In this document: positions 18,406 through 27,393 of the stretch, piece by piece
Layout of the letters: each line of letters opens with the position of its first letter
How positions within the stretch are numbered: position 1 is the first letter of the stretch
Source of the DNA: Mycolicibacterium goodii
GTDB taxonomy: Bacteria > Actinomycetota > Actinomycetes > Mycobacteriales > Mycobacteriaceae
DNA length: 64,000 bases
NCBI RefSeq assembly: GCF_001187505.1
Contig: NZ_CP012150.1
Coordinates: forward strand, 3,224,001-3,288,000
Reading direction: 5' to 3'
Made by a program: the position numbers and the translations under genes
The notes under the pieces: model-generated
The model's database searches: none
Told to the model about the DNA's origin: nothing
Seen by the model: the letters and a program-made list of their open reading frames with translations, nothing else

Positions 18406-19619
18406 GCACCTGCCGAGAACGGCACCGACAACGGGCGCCGCACGTAGCTGCCGCCCGCCCAGACCACGGCGTCCAGGTCGACCTCGAAATCCGGGCAGCG
18501 CGTGAGCAGTTCGGTCAGCGCCACCCGCGACTGCATGCGCGCTGCGGCCGCGCCGAGGCAGAAATGCGCGCCGTGGCTGAAGGTCAGGATGTTGCGCGGT
18601 TTGCGATGGACGTCGAGTTGGGCTGCGTCCTGGCCGAATTCGCGTTCGTCGCGGTTCCCCGACCCGTACAGCAGCAGCACCCTGCGTCCGGCCGGGATGG
18701 TGGTGTCGCCGATCGTGACGTCACGCGTCGCGGTGCGGGCCAGGCCCTGCACGGGCGACGTCAGCCGCAGGAACTCGTCGACCGCCTCGGGTATCAGGTC
18801 CGGATCCCGCACCAGCAGGCTCCGCTGATCGGGATTCTGCTGCAGCAGTTGCACTGTGCCGCCGAGCATTCCGGTCGTGGTGTCGTTGCCGCCGGTGACC
18901 ATCGTAAAGGTGAACGCGAGGACCGAGAGCAGATCCACCCCGTCACCGGCGGCCACCAGATGCGAGATGGTGTCGTCGCCGGGTTCGCGGCGGCGACGTT
19001 CGATGAGCTCGGAGAAGTAGCCGGTCATCGACATCACCGCGTCGCTCGCGCCGAGCGCCGAGCCGACCTCGGCGTTGGCCGCGACGATCGCCTCGGTCCA
19101 GCCGTCGAACTGGGCACGGTCGTCCTCGGGCACGCCGAGATAGTGCGCGACCACCATCGACGGCAACGGCTTGAACAACTCGGTGACGATGTCGCCACCG
19201 CCCTTGGCGCGCAACCGTTCCAGGCGCTGCACCACGAACTCGCGGACCTTGGGTTCGACGGCCTCGACCTGACGCGGGGTGAACCCGCGGGACACGAGTT
19301 TGCGGAACTCGGTGTGGGTGGGCGGGTCCTGCATGACGAACGGCGGGTTGTCGGCGAGACCGATCATCTCCAGATCGCCGTAGTTGACCGTGAGGCCGTG
19401 GGCCGAGGAGAACGTCTGGTGATCGCGCGCGGCGGCCCAGATGTGGGCGTGCCGGCTCAGCACATAGAAATCGTGGTCGGGACGATCGGCCGGGACGACG
19501 TGGTGCACGGGATCGTGGTCACGCAGCGCGGTGTACATGTCCCACGGGTCGGCCCAGGTGTCGGCGTTCGCAAGTTCGAACGTCACGGGCGCATCCGCGT
19601 GAGACATCTTCGTCGGCAT
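18402..19619 (-). CDS. cyp130: Cytochrome P450 CYP130
   Basis: Soluble heme monooxygenase of 405 residues, the same length as M. tuberculosis CYP130 (Rv1256c). The I-helix oxygen-activation motif GGNDTT is at residues 243-248, the K-helix ExxR at 282-285, and the heme-binding loop FSHGAHFCLGAAAA puts the ligand Cys at 354. The physiological substrate is unknown. It needs a ferredoxin and reductase, and none is adjacent. ATG 19619 opens the frame, and a second ATG four codons later is possible. It is transcribed with the downstream TetR gene and divergently from the rhomboid gene, leaving 64 bases for control. Confidence 0.93.
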   Translation of the reverse strand: MPTKMSHADAPVTFELANADTWADPWDMYTALRDHDPVHHVVPADRPDHDFYVLSRHAHIWAAARDHQTFSSAHGLTVNYGDLEMIGLADNPPFVMQDPPTHTEFRKLVSRGFTPRQVEAVEPKVREFVVQRLERLRAKGGGDIVTELFKPLPSMVVAHYLGVPEDDRAQFDGWTEAIVAANAEVGSALGASDAVMSMTGYFSELIERRRREPGDDTISHLVAAGDGVDLLSVLAFTFTMVTGGNDTTTGMLGGTVQLLQQNPDQRSLLVRDPDLIPEAVDEFLRLTSPVQGLARTATRDVTIGDTTIPAGRRVLLLYGSGNRDEREFGQDAAQLDVHRKPRNILTFSHGAHFCLGAAAARMQSRVALTELLTRCPDFEVDLDAVVWAGGSYVRRPLSVPFSAGA

Positions 19620-19636
19620 GTCTTATTCGTATGACA
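19619..19636 (-). promoter_or_regulatory. Dyad overlapping the cyp130 start, candidate TetR operator
   Basis: TGTC-N-TA-N5-TA-N-GACA symmetry over 18 bases (12 positions symmetric) lies immediately upstream of and touching the cyp130 ATG. Position and size suit a TetR dimer site made by the adjacent regulator. Confidence 0.4.
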
Positions 19637-19670
19637 GCAGCCGTTTGTGTGTCAACGGCGATTTGCACAT

Positions 19671-19676
19671 TAGGCT
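19671..19676 (+). promoter_or_regulatory. -10 element of the rhomboid gene
   Basis: TAGGCT (TANNNT) ends seven bases before GTG 19684 with no ribosome binding site, predicting a leaderless transcript. Confidence 0.5.
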
Positions 19677-19683
19677 CGGCGCG

Positions 19684-20556
19684 GTGAACACCCCGTACCC
19701 GCCGCCACCGCCTGCGCAGGTCCCGACGTGTTACCGGCATCCGGACCGGCCGACCTATGTCAGCTGCACGCGCTGCCACCGCTTCATCTGCCCGGAATGC
19801 ATGCGCGCCGCCGCCGTCGGACACCAGTGCGTGGACTGCGTCAACGAGGGCGCCCGCTCGGTGCGGGCGCCGCGCACGCAGTTCGGCGGCAAGGCCCGCG
19901 AGGGCGCCCCGGTGCTCACCTACACGCTCATCGCGGTCAACGTGCTGATGTTCGTGCTCGAACTCGGTGCAGGCGCGCTCAAGCGCGACCTCGCGCTGAC
20001 ACCCAAGTTCGTCGCGGGCCAGGACGAGTACTACCGCCTCGTCACGTCGATGTTCCTGCACTACGGCGCGATGCACCTGCTGTTCAACATGTGGGCGCTC
20101 TATGTCGTTGGCCCGCCGCTCGAGCAGTGGTTGGGACGCTTGCGTTTCGGCGTGCTCTACGCGTTGAGCGGGCTCGGCGGATCGGTGCTGGTGTACCTGC
20201 TGTCGTACCCGCTGTCCGCCACGGCCGGGGCGTCGGGTGCCATCTTCGGCCTGTTCGGCGCGATCTTCATGGTGGCCCGGCATCTGCATCTCGACGTGCG
20301 CGCGATCGGCGTGATCGTCGTGATCAACCTGGTGTTCACCTTCGTCGGCCCGGCACTGGGCGCAGGCGCGATCAGCTGGCAGGGCCACATCGGCGGTCTG
20401 ATCACCGGTGCGCTGGTGGCCTCGGCGTTCGTCTACGCACCACGCGCCAGACGCAACCTGGTGCAGGCCGGCGCGGCGCTGGCGTTCGTGGTGCTGTTCG
20501 CCGCGCTGACCTTCTGGCGCACCGACCAGTTGCAGTACCTGCTCGGCGTCGGCTGA
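19684..20556 (+). CDS. Rhomboid intramembrane serine protease with N-terminal zinc-finger region
   Basis: Membrane protease cutting transmembrane substrates. From GTG 19684 the protein has 290 residues. A Pro-rich start and a Cys/His cluster (residues 16-52: CYRHPDRPTY, CTRCHRFICPEC, HQCVDC) form a B-box-like zinc-binding module. Six or seven membrane helices follow. The catalytic pair is Ser184 in AGASGAIFG and His235 in WQGHIGG, and the oxyanion Asn is Asn135 in HLLFNMW. It appears to be the Rv0110-type rhomboid (MSMEG_5036 in M. smegmatis as I recall), here placed between cyp130 and the FAD oxidase, which is not its M. tuberculosis location. The stop abuts that of the next gene (TGATCA). 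Confidence 0.92.
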   Translation: MNTPYPPPPPAQVPTCYRHPDRPTYVSCTRCHRFICPECMRAAAVGHQCVDCVNEGARSVRAPRTQFGGKAREGAPVLTYTLIAVNVLMFVLELGAGALKRDLALTPKFVAGQDEYYRLVTSMFLHYGAMHLLFNMWALYVVGPPLEQWLGRLRFGVLYALSGLGGSVLVYLLSYPLSATAGASGAIFGLFGAIFMVARHLHLDVRAIGVIVVINLVFTFVGPALGAGAISWQGHIGGLITGALVASAFVYAPRARRNLVQAGAALAFVVLFAALTFWRTDQLQYLLGVG

Positions 20557-21924
20557 TCAGATCGCCGCGCCCGGGTTCAGGATGTTGTCCGGGTCCAGCG
20601 CGCGTTTGATGCGTCGGTTGAGTTCCATGGCGTCCGGGCCGATCTGGCTTGCCAGCCACGGTCGCTTGAGCCGGCCCACGCCGTGCTCGCCGGTGATGGT
20701 TCCGCCCAGGCCCACGGCGAGTTCCATGATCTCGCCGAACGCGAGCTGCGCGCGGGCCGTCATGGCCTCATCGGCGGGATCGAACACGATCAGCGGGTGG
20801 GTGTTGCCGTCCCCGGCGTGCGCGATCACCGAGATCATCACCTCGCGGTGCGCGGCGATCTTCTCGACGCCGCTCACCAGGTCCGCCAGCGCGGGCAGTG
20901 GCACCCCGACGTCCTCGAGCAGCAGCGAGCCCTTGGCCTCGACGGCGGGGATCGCGAACCGCCGTGCCGCGACGAACGCCTCACCCTCGTCCGGATCGGA
21001 CGTCGAGAACACCTCGGTGGCACCGGCTTCGGTGAACACCCGGGCCATGAACTCGCTGTCGTCGGCGCCCGCGGCGCCCCGGTCGTCGGAGGCCGCGACC
21101 ATCATCGCCGCGGCTTTGCGGTCCAGGCCCATCTTGAGCTTGTCCTCGACGGCGTTGATGGCGACGGAATCCATGAACTCCAGCATCGACGGCCGGATCT
21201 TGCCGGTGATGGTGACGACGGCGTTCGCGGCGGCCTCGACCGAGTCGAAGGTCGCGACCACGGTGCACGGCGGGTTCTGCGGCGGCAGCAGCCGCAGCGT
21301 CACCTCGGTTACCACGCCCAGGGTGCCCTCGCTGCCGACGAACAGCTTGGTCAGGCTCAGCCCGGCGACGTCCTTGAGGCGCGGGCCGCCGAGGCGCACC
21401 GCGGTGCCGTCGGCCAACACGACCTGCAGGCCCAGCACGTAATCGGTGGTGACCCCGTACTTGACGCAACACAGCCCGCCCGCGTTGGTCGCGATGTTGC
21501 CGCCGATGCTGCAGATCTCGTACGACGACGGATCCGGCGGGTACCACAGCCCGTGCTCGGCGACGGCCTTCTTGACCTCGGCGTTGAGCAGCCCGGGTTG
21601 CACGACTGCGGTGCGCGTGACGGTGTCGACGGTGATGTCGCGCATCTTCTCGGTGGAGAGCACGATGCCGCCGTCGACCGCGGTCGCCCCGCCCGAGAGC
21701 CCGGTGCCCGCGCCGCGCGGCACGACGGGGATCCTGTGGGCGCTTGCCCAGCGCAGCACGGCCTGCACCTCTTCGGTGCGGTGCGGCCGCACCACCGCCA
21801 GCGGCATGCCCGCTTCTGGATCTGCGGCCCGATCCTGCCGGTAGGACGCCAGGATGTCGGGATCGGTCACCACCGTCCCGTCGGGCAGTTCGGTGATGAG
21901 TTCGGCGAGAGCGGCGTTGGTCAC
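20557..21924 (-). CDS. FAD-linked oxidase, GlcD/D-lactate dehydrogenase type (Rv1257c-like)
   Basis: Flavoprotein of the VAO/PCMH family that oxidises a D-2-hydroxy acid such as glycolate or D-lactate; 455 residues as for Rv1257c. The FAD-binding half has IPVVPRGAGTGLSGGATAVD near residues 60-80, YPPDPSSYEICSIGGNIATN and LFVGSEGTLGVVTEVTL. The C-terminal cap carries the metal/active-site region VIAHAGDGNTHPLI and the terminal TGEHGVGRLKRPWL. It overlaps the tap stop by 4 bases (ATGA), so it is co-translated with the efflux pump, as in M. tuberculosis. A link between the enzyme and the pump is not obvious. Confidence 0.92.
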   Translation of the reverse strand: MTNAALAELITELPDGTVVTDPDILASYRQDRAADPEAGMPLAVVRPHRTEEVQAVLRWASAHRIPVVPRGAGTGLSGGATAVDGGIVLSTEKMRDITVDTVTRTAVVQPGLLNAEVKKAVAEHGLWYPPDPSSYEICSIGGNIATNAGGLCCVKYGVTTDYVLGLQVVLADGTAVRLGGPRLKDVAGLSLTKLFVGSEGTLGVVTEVTLRLLPPQNPPCTVVATFDSVEAAANAVVTITGKIRPSMLEFMDSVAINAVEDKLKMGLDRKAAAMMVAASDDRGAAGADDSEFMARVFTEAGATEVFSTSDPDEGEAFVAARRFAIPAVEAKGSLLLEDVGVPLPALADLVSGVEKIAAHREVMISVIAHAGDGNTHPLIVFDPADEAMTARAQLAFGEIMELAVGLGGTITGEHGVGRLKRPWLASQIGPDAMELNRRIKRALDPDNILNPGAAI

Positions 21925-23171
21925 GGTTCGATGCTACGAGTTCCGCGCGCCCGGGCACGGTCCAGATCGCGCAACGCGGGCAACGCGATCGCCACGAGGC
22001 CCAGCACCAGCATCGGCAGCGACAGCGCCAGGAACGTGGCGTGCAGACCGGCCGCGTCGGCCAGCGGTCCGGCCAGGATCAGCCCGAGTGGGCCCGCAGC
22101 GTAGGCCAGCGACCCCATCACCCCCACCACGCGGCCCCGCAGGTGCGCGGGCGCCTCGGTCTGCATCACGTAGTTGTAGATCGGCGCGATCGGGCCGTAC
22201 ACCAGGCCGACCACCGCGCACAGCGCCAGAATCAACGGCAGCGGCGGCAGGAACGCGATCACGGTCATCGCGACGCCGAGCGTCAGCACCGCGGTGAGCA
22301 TCGTGGCGCGTCGGCTCAGGTACTTCGACAGCACCGCATACCCCAGCGCACCCAGCAGGCCGCCGACGCTCAGCGCCATCAGCACCCAGCCCAGTACGGC
22401 GGGTTGGTCGCGGTCGGTGAAGTACTTGGGGAACAGTACGCTCTCCATCGGCATGTAGAGCCCGGTCACCACCAGATCCACGATCGCGAGCGTGCGCAGA
22501 ACCGGTGTGCGCCAGACGAATTGCAGGCCCTCCAGCACACCCGCCCACACGCCGTCGGGTAGCTGCGCCCGGTCCGGTTTGCCCGCGCCCTCCAACCGCA
22601 GCACCGCGATCGCGACGATCGAGCACACGAACGCGGCCGCGGTCGCCCACATGGTGTTCACGCCGCCGACCGTCGCGATCAGCAGACCGCCGACACCGGG
22701 GCCGACGATGTAGGCGAGGTTGAACACGGCCTCGTACACCGAGTTTGCGTGGTCCAACGTCCACCCGGCCCGGTCCGCAGCCTCGGGCAGCATGCTCTCG
22801 CGCGCCGTGATGCCCGCCGGGTCGAAGAACGCACCGAACGCGGCGAGTACCGCGAGCACCGCGACGTTGATCGTCTCGACACCGAACAGCCAGGCGAGCA
22901 CCGGGACCGTGGCAACCGACACCGCCGAGAGCAGATCCGAGATCATCGACACGCGCCGACGCCCCAGATAGTCGACCGCGGCACCCGCGATCAGCGTCGC
23001 GACCAGCAGCGGCAACGTGCCCGCCATCGCGACGATCGACGCGTCGACCGCGGATCCGTTGCGCTGCAACACCAGCCAGGGGAACGCGACGAGCGAGATG
23101 CCGTTGCCCGCCCCCGCCATCAGCGCCGCGAAGAAGATGAGCAGTAGTGGGCCGCGCCTGGTATCGATCAT
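21921..23171 (-). CDS. tap: Tap-type multidrug efflux pump (Rv1258c-like)
   Basis: Twelve-helix MFS exporter of 416 residues, close to the 419 of M. tuberculosis Tap, a pump linked to tolerance of tetracycline, aminoglycosides and spectinomycin. Visible marks are [19 protein letters not shown] in helix 1, [16 protein letters not shown] in the loop 2-3 motif, and the mid-protein [16 protein letters not shown] typical of this subgroup. ATG 23171 has only a weak GGGA upstream; the frame is open farther upstream, but ATG 23171 gives the known N-terminus. It leads the tap-FAD oxidase operon and is divergent from udgB. I could not see a convincing WhiB7-type promoter. Confidence 0.9.
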   Translation of the reverse strand: MIDTRRGPLLLIFFAALMAGAGNGISLVAFPWLVLQRNGSAVDASIVAMAGTLPLLVATLIAGAAVDYLGRRRVSMISDLLSAVSVATVPVLAWLFGVETINVAVLAVLAAFGAFFDPAGITARESMLPEAADRAGWTLDHANSVYEAVFNLAYIVGPGVGGLLIATVGGVNTMWATAAAFVCSIVAIAVLRLEGAGKPDRAQLPDGVWAGVLEGLQFVWRTPVLRTLAIVDLVVTGLYMPMESVLFPKYFTDRDQPAVLGWVLMALSVGGLLGALGYAVLSKYLSRRATMLTAVLTLGVAMTVIAFLPPLPLILALCAVVGLVYGPIAPIYNYVMQTEAPAHLRGRVVGVMGSLAYAAGPLGLILAGPLADAAGLHATFLALSLPMLVLGLVAIALPALRDLDRARARGTRSIEP

Positions 23172-23184
23172 GGGTATCCCGGCG

Positions 23185-23190
23185 AATCTA
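23185..23190 (-). promoter_or_regulatory. Candidate -10 element of tap
   Basis: TAGATT on the minus strand fits TANNNT and lies 13 bases before the tap ATG, giving a 5' leader of only a few bases. No good -35 or WhiB7 AT-rich element was recognised. Confidence 0.35.
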
Positions 23191-23238
23191 ACAGCGCAGC
23201 TATCTGCTTGGCGACGGGTTTTCCGGCACAGTGGACGG

Positions 23239-24081
23239 GTGCCACCGCAACTTCTGCCGCATCCGCGCACCGGCCAGTTGTTCGCCTCGCCGGTGCCGGC
23301 GGGTGCGGGCTGGCCGGGTGACCCGGCAACCCCGTCGACACCCGTGGCCAAGACCCCGGCCCAGGTGCGCCGCCTCGCGGCGTCGGCGGAATCCGTCGAC
23401 GAACTCGACGCGCTGATCTCGGTGTGCCGCGCCTGCCCTCGGCTGGTGGCGTGGCGGGAAGAGGTCGCGGTCACCAAACGCAAATCGTTTGCCGATCAGC
23501 CGTACTGGGGCAGGCCCGCAACCGGATTCGGTTCGGACAAACCCCGTATCATGATCGCCGGGCTGGCCCCGGCCGCGCAGGGCGCCAACCGCACCGGCCG
23601 GGTGTTCACGGGCGACCGTTCCGGGGACTTCCTGTTCGCGGCGTTGCACCGCGCGGGCCTGGCCAACCAGGCCGTGTGCGTCGACGCCGCCGACGGTATG
23701 CGGTTGATCGACACCAGGATGGCGGCCGCGGTGCGGTGCGCCCCGCCCGGCAACGCTCCGGAACCGGCCGAACGCGCGACCTGCGCGCCGTGGTTGGCGG
23801 CCGAATGGCGCCTGGTGGCGCCCAGCGTCGCGGTGATCGTTGCGCTGGGCGGGTTCGCGTGGCGCGCGGTGCTCGAGCTCATCGCCGACCGCCCCAAACC
23901 GGCGCCCAAGTTCGGTCACGGCGCGACGGCGACGCTGACCACAGCGTATGGCGACGTCACGCTGCTGGGCTGTTACCACCCCAGCCAGCAGAACACTTTC
24001 ACCGGCCGGCTCACCCCGCAGATGCTCGACGACATCTTCGAGTCGGCGAAGCGGATCGGGAACGAACCCGGCCCGCGATGA
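23239..24081 (+). CDS. udgB: Family 5 uracil-DNA glycosylase UdgB
   Basis: Iron-sulfur base-excision enzyme removing uracil, ethenocytosine and hypoxanthine from DNA. From GTG 23239 it has 280 residues. Marks: [16 protein letters not shown] with cluster cysteines, the active-site region [20 protein letters not shown] (family 5 lacks the classical Asp of other families), [18 protein letters not shown], and [19 protein letters not shown] with the conserved His. It is the ortholog of Rv1259. The start is chosen because [15 protein letters not shown] aligns with the known N-terminus; the frame is open upstream through the tap promoter. It probably forms an operon with the LLM gene 13 bases downstream. 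Confidence 0.93.
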   Translation: MPPQLLPHPRTGQLFASPVPAGAGWPGDPATPSTPVAKTPAQVRRLAASAESVDELDALISVCRACPRLVAWREEVAVTKRKSFADQPYWGRPATGFGSDKPRIMIAGLAPAAQGANRTGRVFTGDRSGDFLFAALHRAGLANQAVCVDAADGMRLIDTRMAAAVRCAPPGNAPEPAERATCAPWLAAEWRLVAPSVAVIVALGGFAWRAVLELIADRPKPAPKFGHGATATLTTAYGDVTLLGCYHPSQQNTFTGRLTPQMLDDIFESAKRIGNEPGPR

Positions 24082-24094
24082 CGTTGTCGGTGTC

Positions 24095-25144
24095 ATGCGG
24101 CTCTCTGTCCTCGACCTCGTCCCGGTGCGCACCGACCAGACCACCGCCGACGCCCTTGCGGCCACCACACACCTCGCGCAGACCGCTGACCGGCTCGGAT
24201 ACACCCGTTACTGGGTCGCCGAACACCACAACATGCCCGCGGTCGCGGCCACCAGCCCGCCCGTCCTGATCGCGCACCTGGCCGCGCACACATCGCAGCT
24301 GCGGTTGGGATCGGGCGGGGTGATGCTGCCCAACCACGCGCCGCTGGCGGTCGCCGAGCAGTTCGCGCTGCTGGAGGCCGCCCACCCGGGACGCATCGAC
24401 CTGGGCATCGGGCGCGCGCCCGGTTCGGATCCGGTCACCTCCCTCGCGCTGCGTGGCGCCGCCGGACGCGACGACCGCGACATCGAAGCCTTCCCGCAGT
24501 ACCTCGACGACGTCGTGGCGCTCATGGGCACCCGCGGCGTGCGGGTTCCGCTGCCGCGAGACCTGATGCGGGACAACTACATCCTCAAGGCCACCCCCGA
24601 CGCGACGTCGGTGCCGCGGCTATGGCTGCTGGGATCGTCGATGTACTCGGCGCATCTCGCGGCCGCCAAGGGCCTGCCGTACGTGTTCGCCCATCACTTC
24701 TCGGGGCACGGCACCGCCGAGGCACTCGCGATCTACCGCGAGGAGTTCCGGCCCAGCGAGGCCGCCTCCGAGCCGGTGACGTTCTTGACCGTCAACGCCG
24801 TGGTCGCCGAGACCACCGAGGAAGCCGAGGCCCTGCTGCTGCCGCAGCTGCAAATGATGGCCCGGTTGCGCACCGGTCAGCCGCTCAATGCGCTCGACGT
24901 CGTGGAGGATGCACAGACCAAGGTCATGACGCCGCAGGGTGACGCCGTCGTCGCCGACGGCCGTCGCCGCGCCGTGGTCGGGTCGCCCACCGAGGCCGCC
25001 GAGCAGGTGCGGGCGCTGGCCGAGGAGTTCGACGTCGACGAGGTCATGATCAATCCCGTCGCGTCGGCACACCGCGGGGCCGATCCGCGGACCGCGACCG
25101 CGCGCGACACCACGCTCGAACTGCTCGCGAAGGAACTCTTCTAG
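24095..25144 (+). CDS. Luciferase-like (LLM) flavin monooxygenase/oxidoreductase
   Basis: TIM-barrel flavin- or F420-dependent oxidoreductase of 349 residues. The N-terminus LSVLDLVPVRTDQTTADAL and YWVAEHHNMPAVAATSPPVL, followed by LRLGSGGVMLPNHAPLAVAEQ and GRIDLGIGRAPGSDPVT, are signatures of the group-1 LLM proteins near the MsnO8 type. ATG 24095 is 13 bases after udgB. Substrate unknown; nothing shows whether FMN or F420 is used. The stop shares CTAG with the convergent deazaflavin-type gene. Confidence 0.88.
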   Translation: MRLSVLDLVPVRTDQTTADALAATTHLAQTADRLGYTRYWVAEHHNMPAVAATSPPVLIAHLAAHTSQLRLGSGGVMLPNHAPLAVAEQFALLEAAHPGRIDLGIGRAPGSDPVTSLALRGAAGRDDRDIEAFPQYLDDVVALMGTRGVRVPLPRDLMRDNYILKATPDATSVPRLWLLGSSMYSAHLAAAKGLPYVFAHHFSGHGTAEALAIYREEFRPSEAASEPVTFLTVNAVVAETTEEAEALLLPQLQMMARLRTGQPLNALDVVEDAQTKVMTPQGDAVVADGRRRAVVGSPTEAAEQVRALAEEFDVDEVMINPVASAHRGADPRTATARDTTLELLAKELF

Positions 25145-25596
25145 GACTCGGGCGTCAGCACGACCACCGGGATCTGGCGCGTCGTACGTTTCTGGTAACC
25201 GATGTAGCGGTTCTTGTTGCCCGGCATGTTGTTGACGATCTCCCACAGCCGCGGGAAGTCCGGATCGTCAGCGAACACCGCTCTGGCCGTGGCGCGCAGG
25301 CGTTTTGGTCCGACGTTGATCTCGACCTGCGGGTCGGCCTTGAGGTTGTGGTACCAGCCCGGCGCTTTCGGCTCGCCACCCTTCGACGCCACCACCAGGT
25401 AGTCGTTGCCGTCGCGGGCGTAGGCGAGCGAACTGGCCCGGTGCTGTCCGGTCTTGGCGCCGACCGTGTGCAGGATCAGCGTCGCGGGCCCACCGGGGAT
25501 GCGGTGTCCGATGCGCCCGTCGGTCGCCTTGTAGATCTTGTCGTGCAGCAGCAACAGCGGAAGTCCGATGTACCGCTCCCACCATGGCATGCCCAT
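25141..25596 (-). CDS. Deazaflavin (F420)-dependent nitroreductase-family protein (Rv1261c-like)
   Basis: Split-beta-barrel protein of 151 residues in the Ddn/FDOR family. ILHTVGAKTGQHRASSLAYA and GNDYLVVASKGGEPKAPGWYHNL are the diagnostic cofactor-binding segments, followed by QVEINVGPKRLRATAR. Members reduce quinones or other acceptors with F420H2, often at the membrane. It is the ortholog of Rv1261c and lies three bases after the HIT gene stop, so the two form an operon (HIT first). The natural substrate is unknown. Confidence 0.9.
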   Translation of the reverse strand: MGMPWWERYIGLPLLLLHDKIYKATDGRIGHRIPGGPATLILHTVGAKTGQHRASSLAYARDGNDYLVVASKGGEPKAPGWYHNLKADPQVEINVGPKRLRATARAVFADDPDFPRLWEIVNNMPGNKNRYIGYQKRTTRQIPVVVLTPES

Positions 25597-25599
25597 GCG

Positions 25600-26037
25600 T
25601 CAATCCTGCTCGGCGTTGTCGAGCTGCGCCAGTGCCTGCCGCAGCAGCCGGCCGGATTCCTCCCGGTCGGGATCCCGGCGCACCACCATGCCCTTGGCGA
25701 ACGACAGCTTGTCGCCGTTGCGGCGCGGCACCACGTGCAGGTGGATGTGGAACACCGTCTGGAACGCGGCCCTGCCGTCGTTGATCGCGATGTTGTTGCC
25801 GTCGGCGTGCAGCCCGGACTCCCGTGCGGCACGGGCGATGCGCTGACCGACGGTGGCCATACCGGCCACCGTCTCGGCAGGCGTATCGGTCAGGTCGACG
25901 GTGTGCGTCTTCGGGATCACCAGCGTGTGGCCGCGCGTGAACGGGCGGATGTCGAGGATGCCCAGGAAGTTCTCGTCTTCGTAGATGCGGATCGCCGGGG
26001 CGTCACCGGCAACGATGTCGCAGAACACGCATGGCAT
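25600..26037 (-). CDS. HIT-family nucleotide hydrolase (Rv1262c-like)
   Basis: Histidine-triad protein of 145 residues that cleaves or transfers nucleoside monophosphates. CVFCDIVAGDAPA is the zinc-site N-terminus, DIRPFTRGHTLVIPKTH the core strand, and HIHLHVVPR near residue 105 the catalytic triad. Orthologous to Rv1262c. Start ATG 26037: a TAACGT six bases upstream, inside the stop of the VOC gene, could act as its own -10, while GGCGGG could act as a ribosome binding site. Confidence 0.93.
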   Translation of the reverse strand: MPCVFCDIVAGDAPAIRIYEDENFLGILDIRPFTRGHTLVIPKTHTVDLTDTPAETVAGMATVGQRIARAARESGLHADGNNIAINDGRAAFQTVFHIHLHVVPRRNGDKLSFAKGMVVRRDPDREESGRLLRQALAQLDNAEQD

Positions 26038-26046
26038 CCCGCCACG

Positions 26047-26517
26047 TTAACCGGTGTTGTCTGCCGCCCACTGCGCCACGCGCTGTTCGCGCTGCGCGGC
26101 CGAGAGGTTCTCGACGCGGGTCATCACCGTCCAGCGGTGGCCGAACGGGTCGAGGATCGACGCGAACCGGTCACCCGTGACGAACGTCTGCGCGGGCTCG
26201 CGGATCGTCGCGCCGGCCTTCTCGGCCCGCGCCACCACGTCGTCGACGTCGGGGCAGTACAACCCGAACGAGTGGGTGGCCGGGGTGTTCGGCGCGGGTG
26301 CTGCGATGTCGAACGCCTCCTGTGGGTCACCCAGTTGCAGCCTGCCGTTGCCGAAGTCGAGTTCGGCGTGCGCGACCGTGCCGTCCCGGCCGTCCATGCG
26401 TTCCACGGTCTTCGCGCCGAACACGCTCTCGTAGAACGCAATAGCCTCGCCCGCGGGGTGGACACACAGGAACGGGGTCAGGCTGGTGTAGCCCTCGGGG
26501 ATCGGATGAACACTCAT
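26047..26517 (-). CDS. VOC (glyoxalase/PhnB-like) protein
   Basis: Protein of 156 residues with the VOC fold. YTSLTPFLCVHPAGEAIAFY and YESVFGAKTVERMDG are the PhnB-like N-terminal half, and RFASILDPFGHRWTVMTRVE is the C-terminal half with the usual Asp-Pro-Phe-Gly-His turn. Such proteins may bind metals, drugs or small metabolites; no catalytic role can be assigned. It sits nine bases upstream of the HIT gene, same strand, and is divergent from the AraC regulator. Not part of the M. tuberculosis order, so probably an insertion. Confidence 0.85.
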   Translation of the reverse strand: MSVHPIPEGYTSLTPFLCVHPAGEAIAFYESVFGAKTVERMDGRDGTVAHAELDFGNGRLQLGDPQEAFDIAAPAPNTPATHSFGLYCPDVDDVVARAEKAGATIREPAQTFVTGDRFASILDPFGHRWTVMTRVENLSAAQREQRVAQWAADNTG

Positions 26518-26531
26518 GGTCGCCAGTTTCG

Positions 26532-26537
26532 TAGCCT
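26532..26537 (+). promoter_or_regulatory. -10 element of the AraC regulator gene
   Basis: TAGCCT (TANNNT) ends seven bases before GTG 26545, the expected spacing for a leaderless start. Confidence 0.45.
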
Positions 26538-26544
26538 GGTGTCC

Positions 26545-27393
26545 GTGGCCGCTTGGAAAAACGCGCCAGAGCGGGGGCCGCAGCGCGGCGTCGTGGGTCG
26601 GCCCGCCAGCGCGGCGGCGTTCGACCTCACCCGGTGGGCGCCCTCACCCGAGGCGGGCCGGTTCGTCGAGCACTACTGGTCGGTGAGCTGGGACCGCCGC
26701 GAGGCCGGTCCGTTCGAGAGCACCGTGATCACCTTCCCGGCCGTGCATCTCACCCGCGAGTGGGGAGATGACGTTGCCCGGCACGGTCATCCGCTGCCCA
26801 ACACGCTGCTGCACGGTGTGGTGACCCAGGTGTTCCGCACCACCATCAGCCTGCGCGGCACCGTGGTCGGGGCGCGCTTTCATCCGGGCGGGTTCACCGC
26901 GCGGTTCGGACGTGACGCCGGTGAGCTGACCGATCGCGTCGTCCCGGTCGATGACGGGTTGTTCGGTGGCGCAATCGATCTCGGTCAGGACGTGGCCGGT
27001 GTGCGGTTGCGACTCGACTTTGCCATCGGCGACTGCTCCGGCCCGCTCGATGCTGTCTATGCCCGGTTGGTGCCACTGCTTGAGCGCATGCGCGAGGATC
27101 CCACGCTGCACCGCGTGGAGCAGGTGATGGAGTTCTCGCCGTGGAGTGTGCGCACGACGCAGCGGGTGTTCCGGCGTTATGTGGGTGTGCCGGTGAAGTG
27201 GGTGTTGTGCCGATATCGACTACAGCAGGCGGCGTTGGAGATCGAGACCGCCGGCAGCGTGGATTTCGCCGATCTCGCGGTGCGTCTGGGGTGGTATGAC
27301 CAGGCGCACTTCATCAACGACTTCCGCGGCATGTTGGGGTGCACGCCGGGGGAGTACGCATCGCGGTTCGGTCAGAAGGGTGGGGGTTCGTAG
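26545..27393 (+). CDS. AraC-family transcriptional regulator
   Basis: Regulator of 282 residues with an N-terminal DUF6597-like sensing region (APSPEAGRFVEHYWSVSWDRR, ITFPAVHLTREWGDD, VGARFHPGGFTARFG) and a C-terminal AraC DNA-binding domain (WSVRTTQRVFRRYVGVPVKW, then VDFADLAVRLGWYDQAHFIN, ending GCTPGEYASRFG). GTG 26545 is preferred because a TANNNT -10 lies seven bases upstream; GTG 26539 is also possible. Divergent from the VOC gene, a common target arrangement. Its 3' end overlaps the convergent HNH gene by 22 bases. Inducer unknown. Confidence 0.88.
   Translation: MAAWKNAPERGPQRGVVGRPASAAAFDLTRWAPSPEAGRFVEHYWSVSWDRREAGPFESTVITFPAVHLTREWGDDVARHGHPLPNTLLHGVVTQVFRTTISLRGTVVGARFHPGGFTARFGRDAGELTDRVVPVDDGLFGGAIDLGQDVAGVRLRLDFAIGDCSGPLDAVYARLVPLLERMREDPTLHRVEQVMEFSPWSVRTTQRVFRRYVGVPVKWVLCRYRLQQAALEIETAGSVDFADLAVRLGWYDQAHFINDFRGMLGCTPGEYASRFGQKGGGS

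Noticed and set aside
23172..23238. WhiB7-controlled promoter for tap
   Set aside because: tap is a WhiB7 target in M. tuberculosis, but I could not place an AT-rich element next to a proper -35 at the right distance; only a TAGATT -10 is visible.
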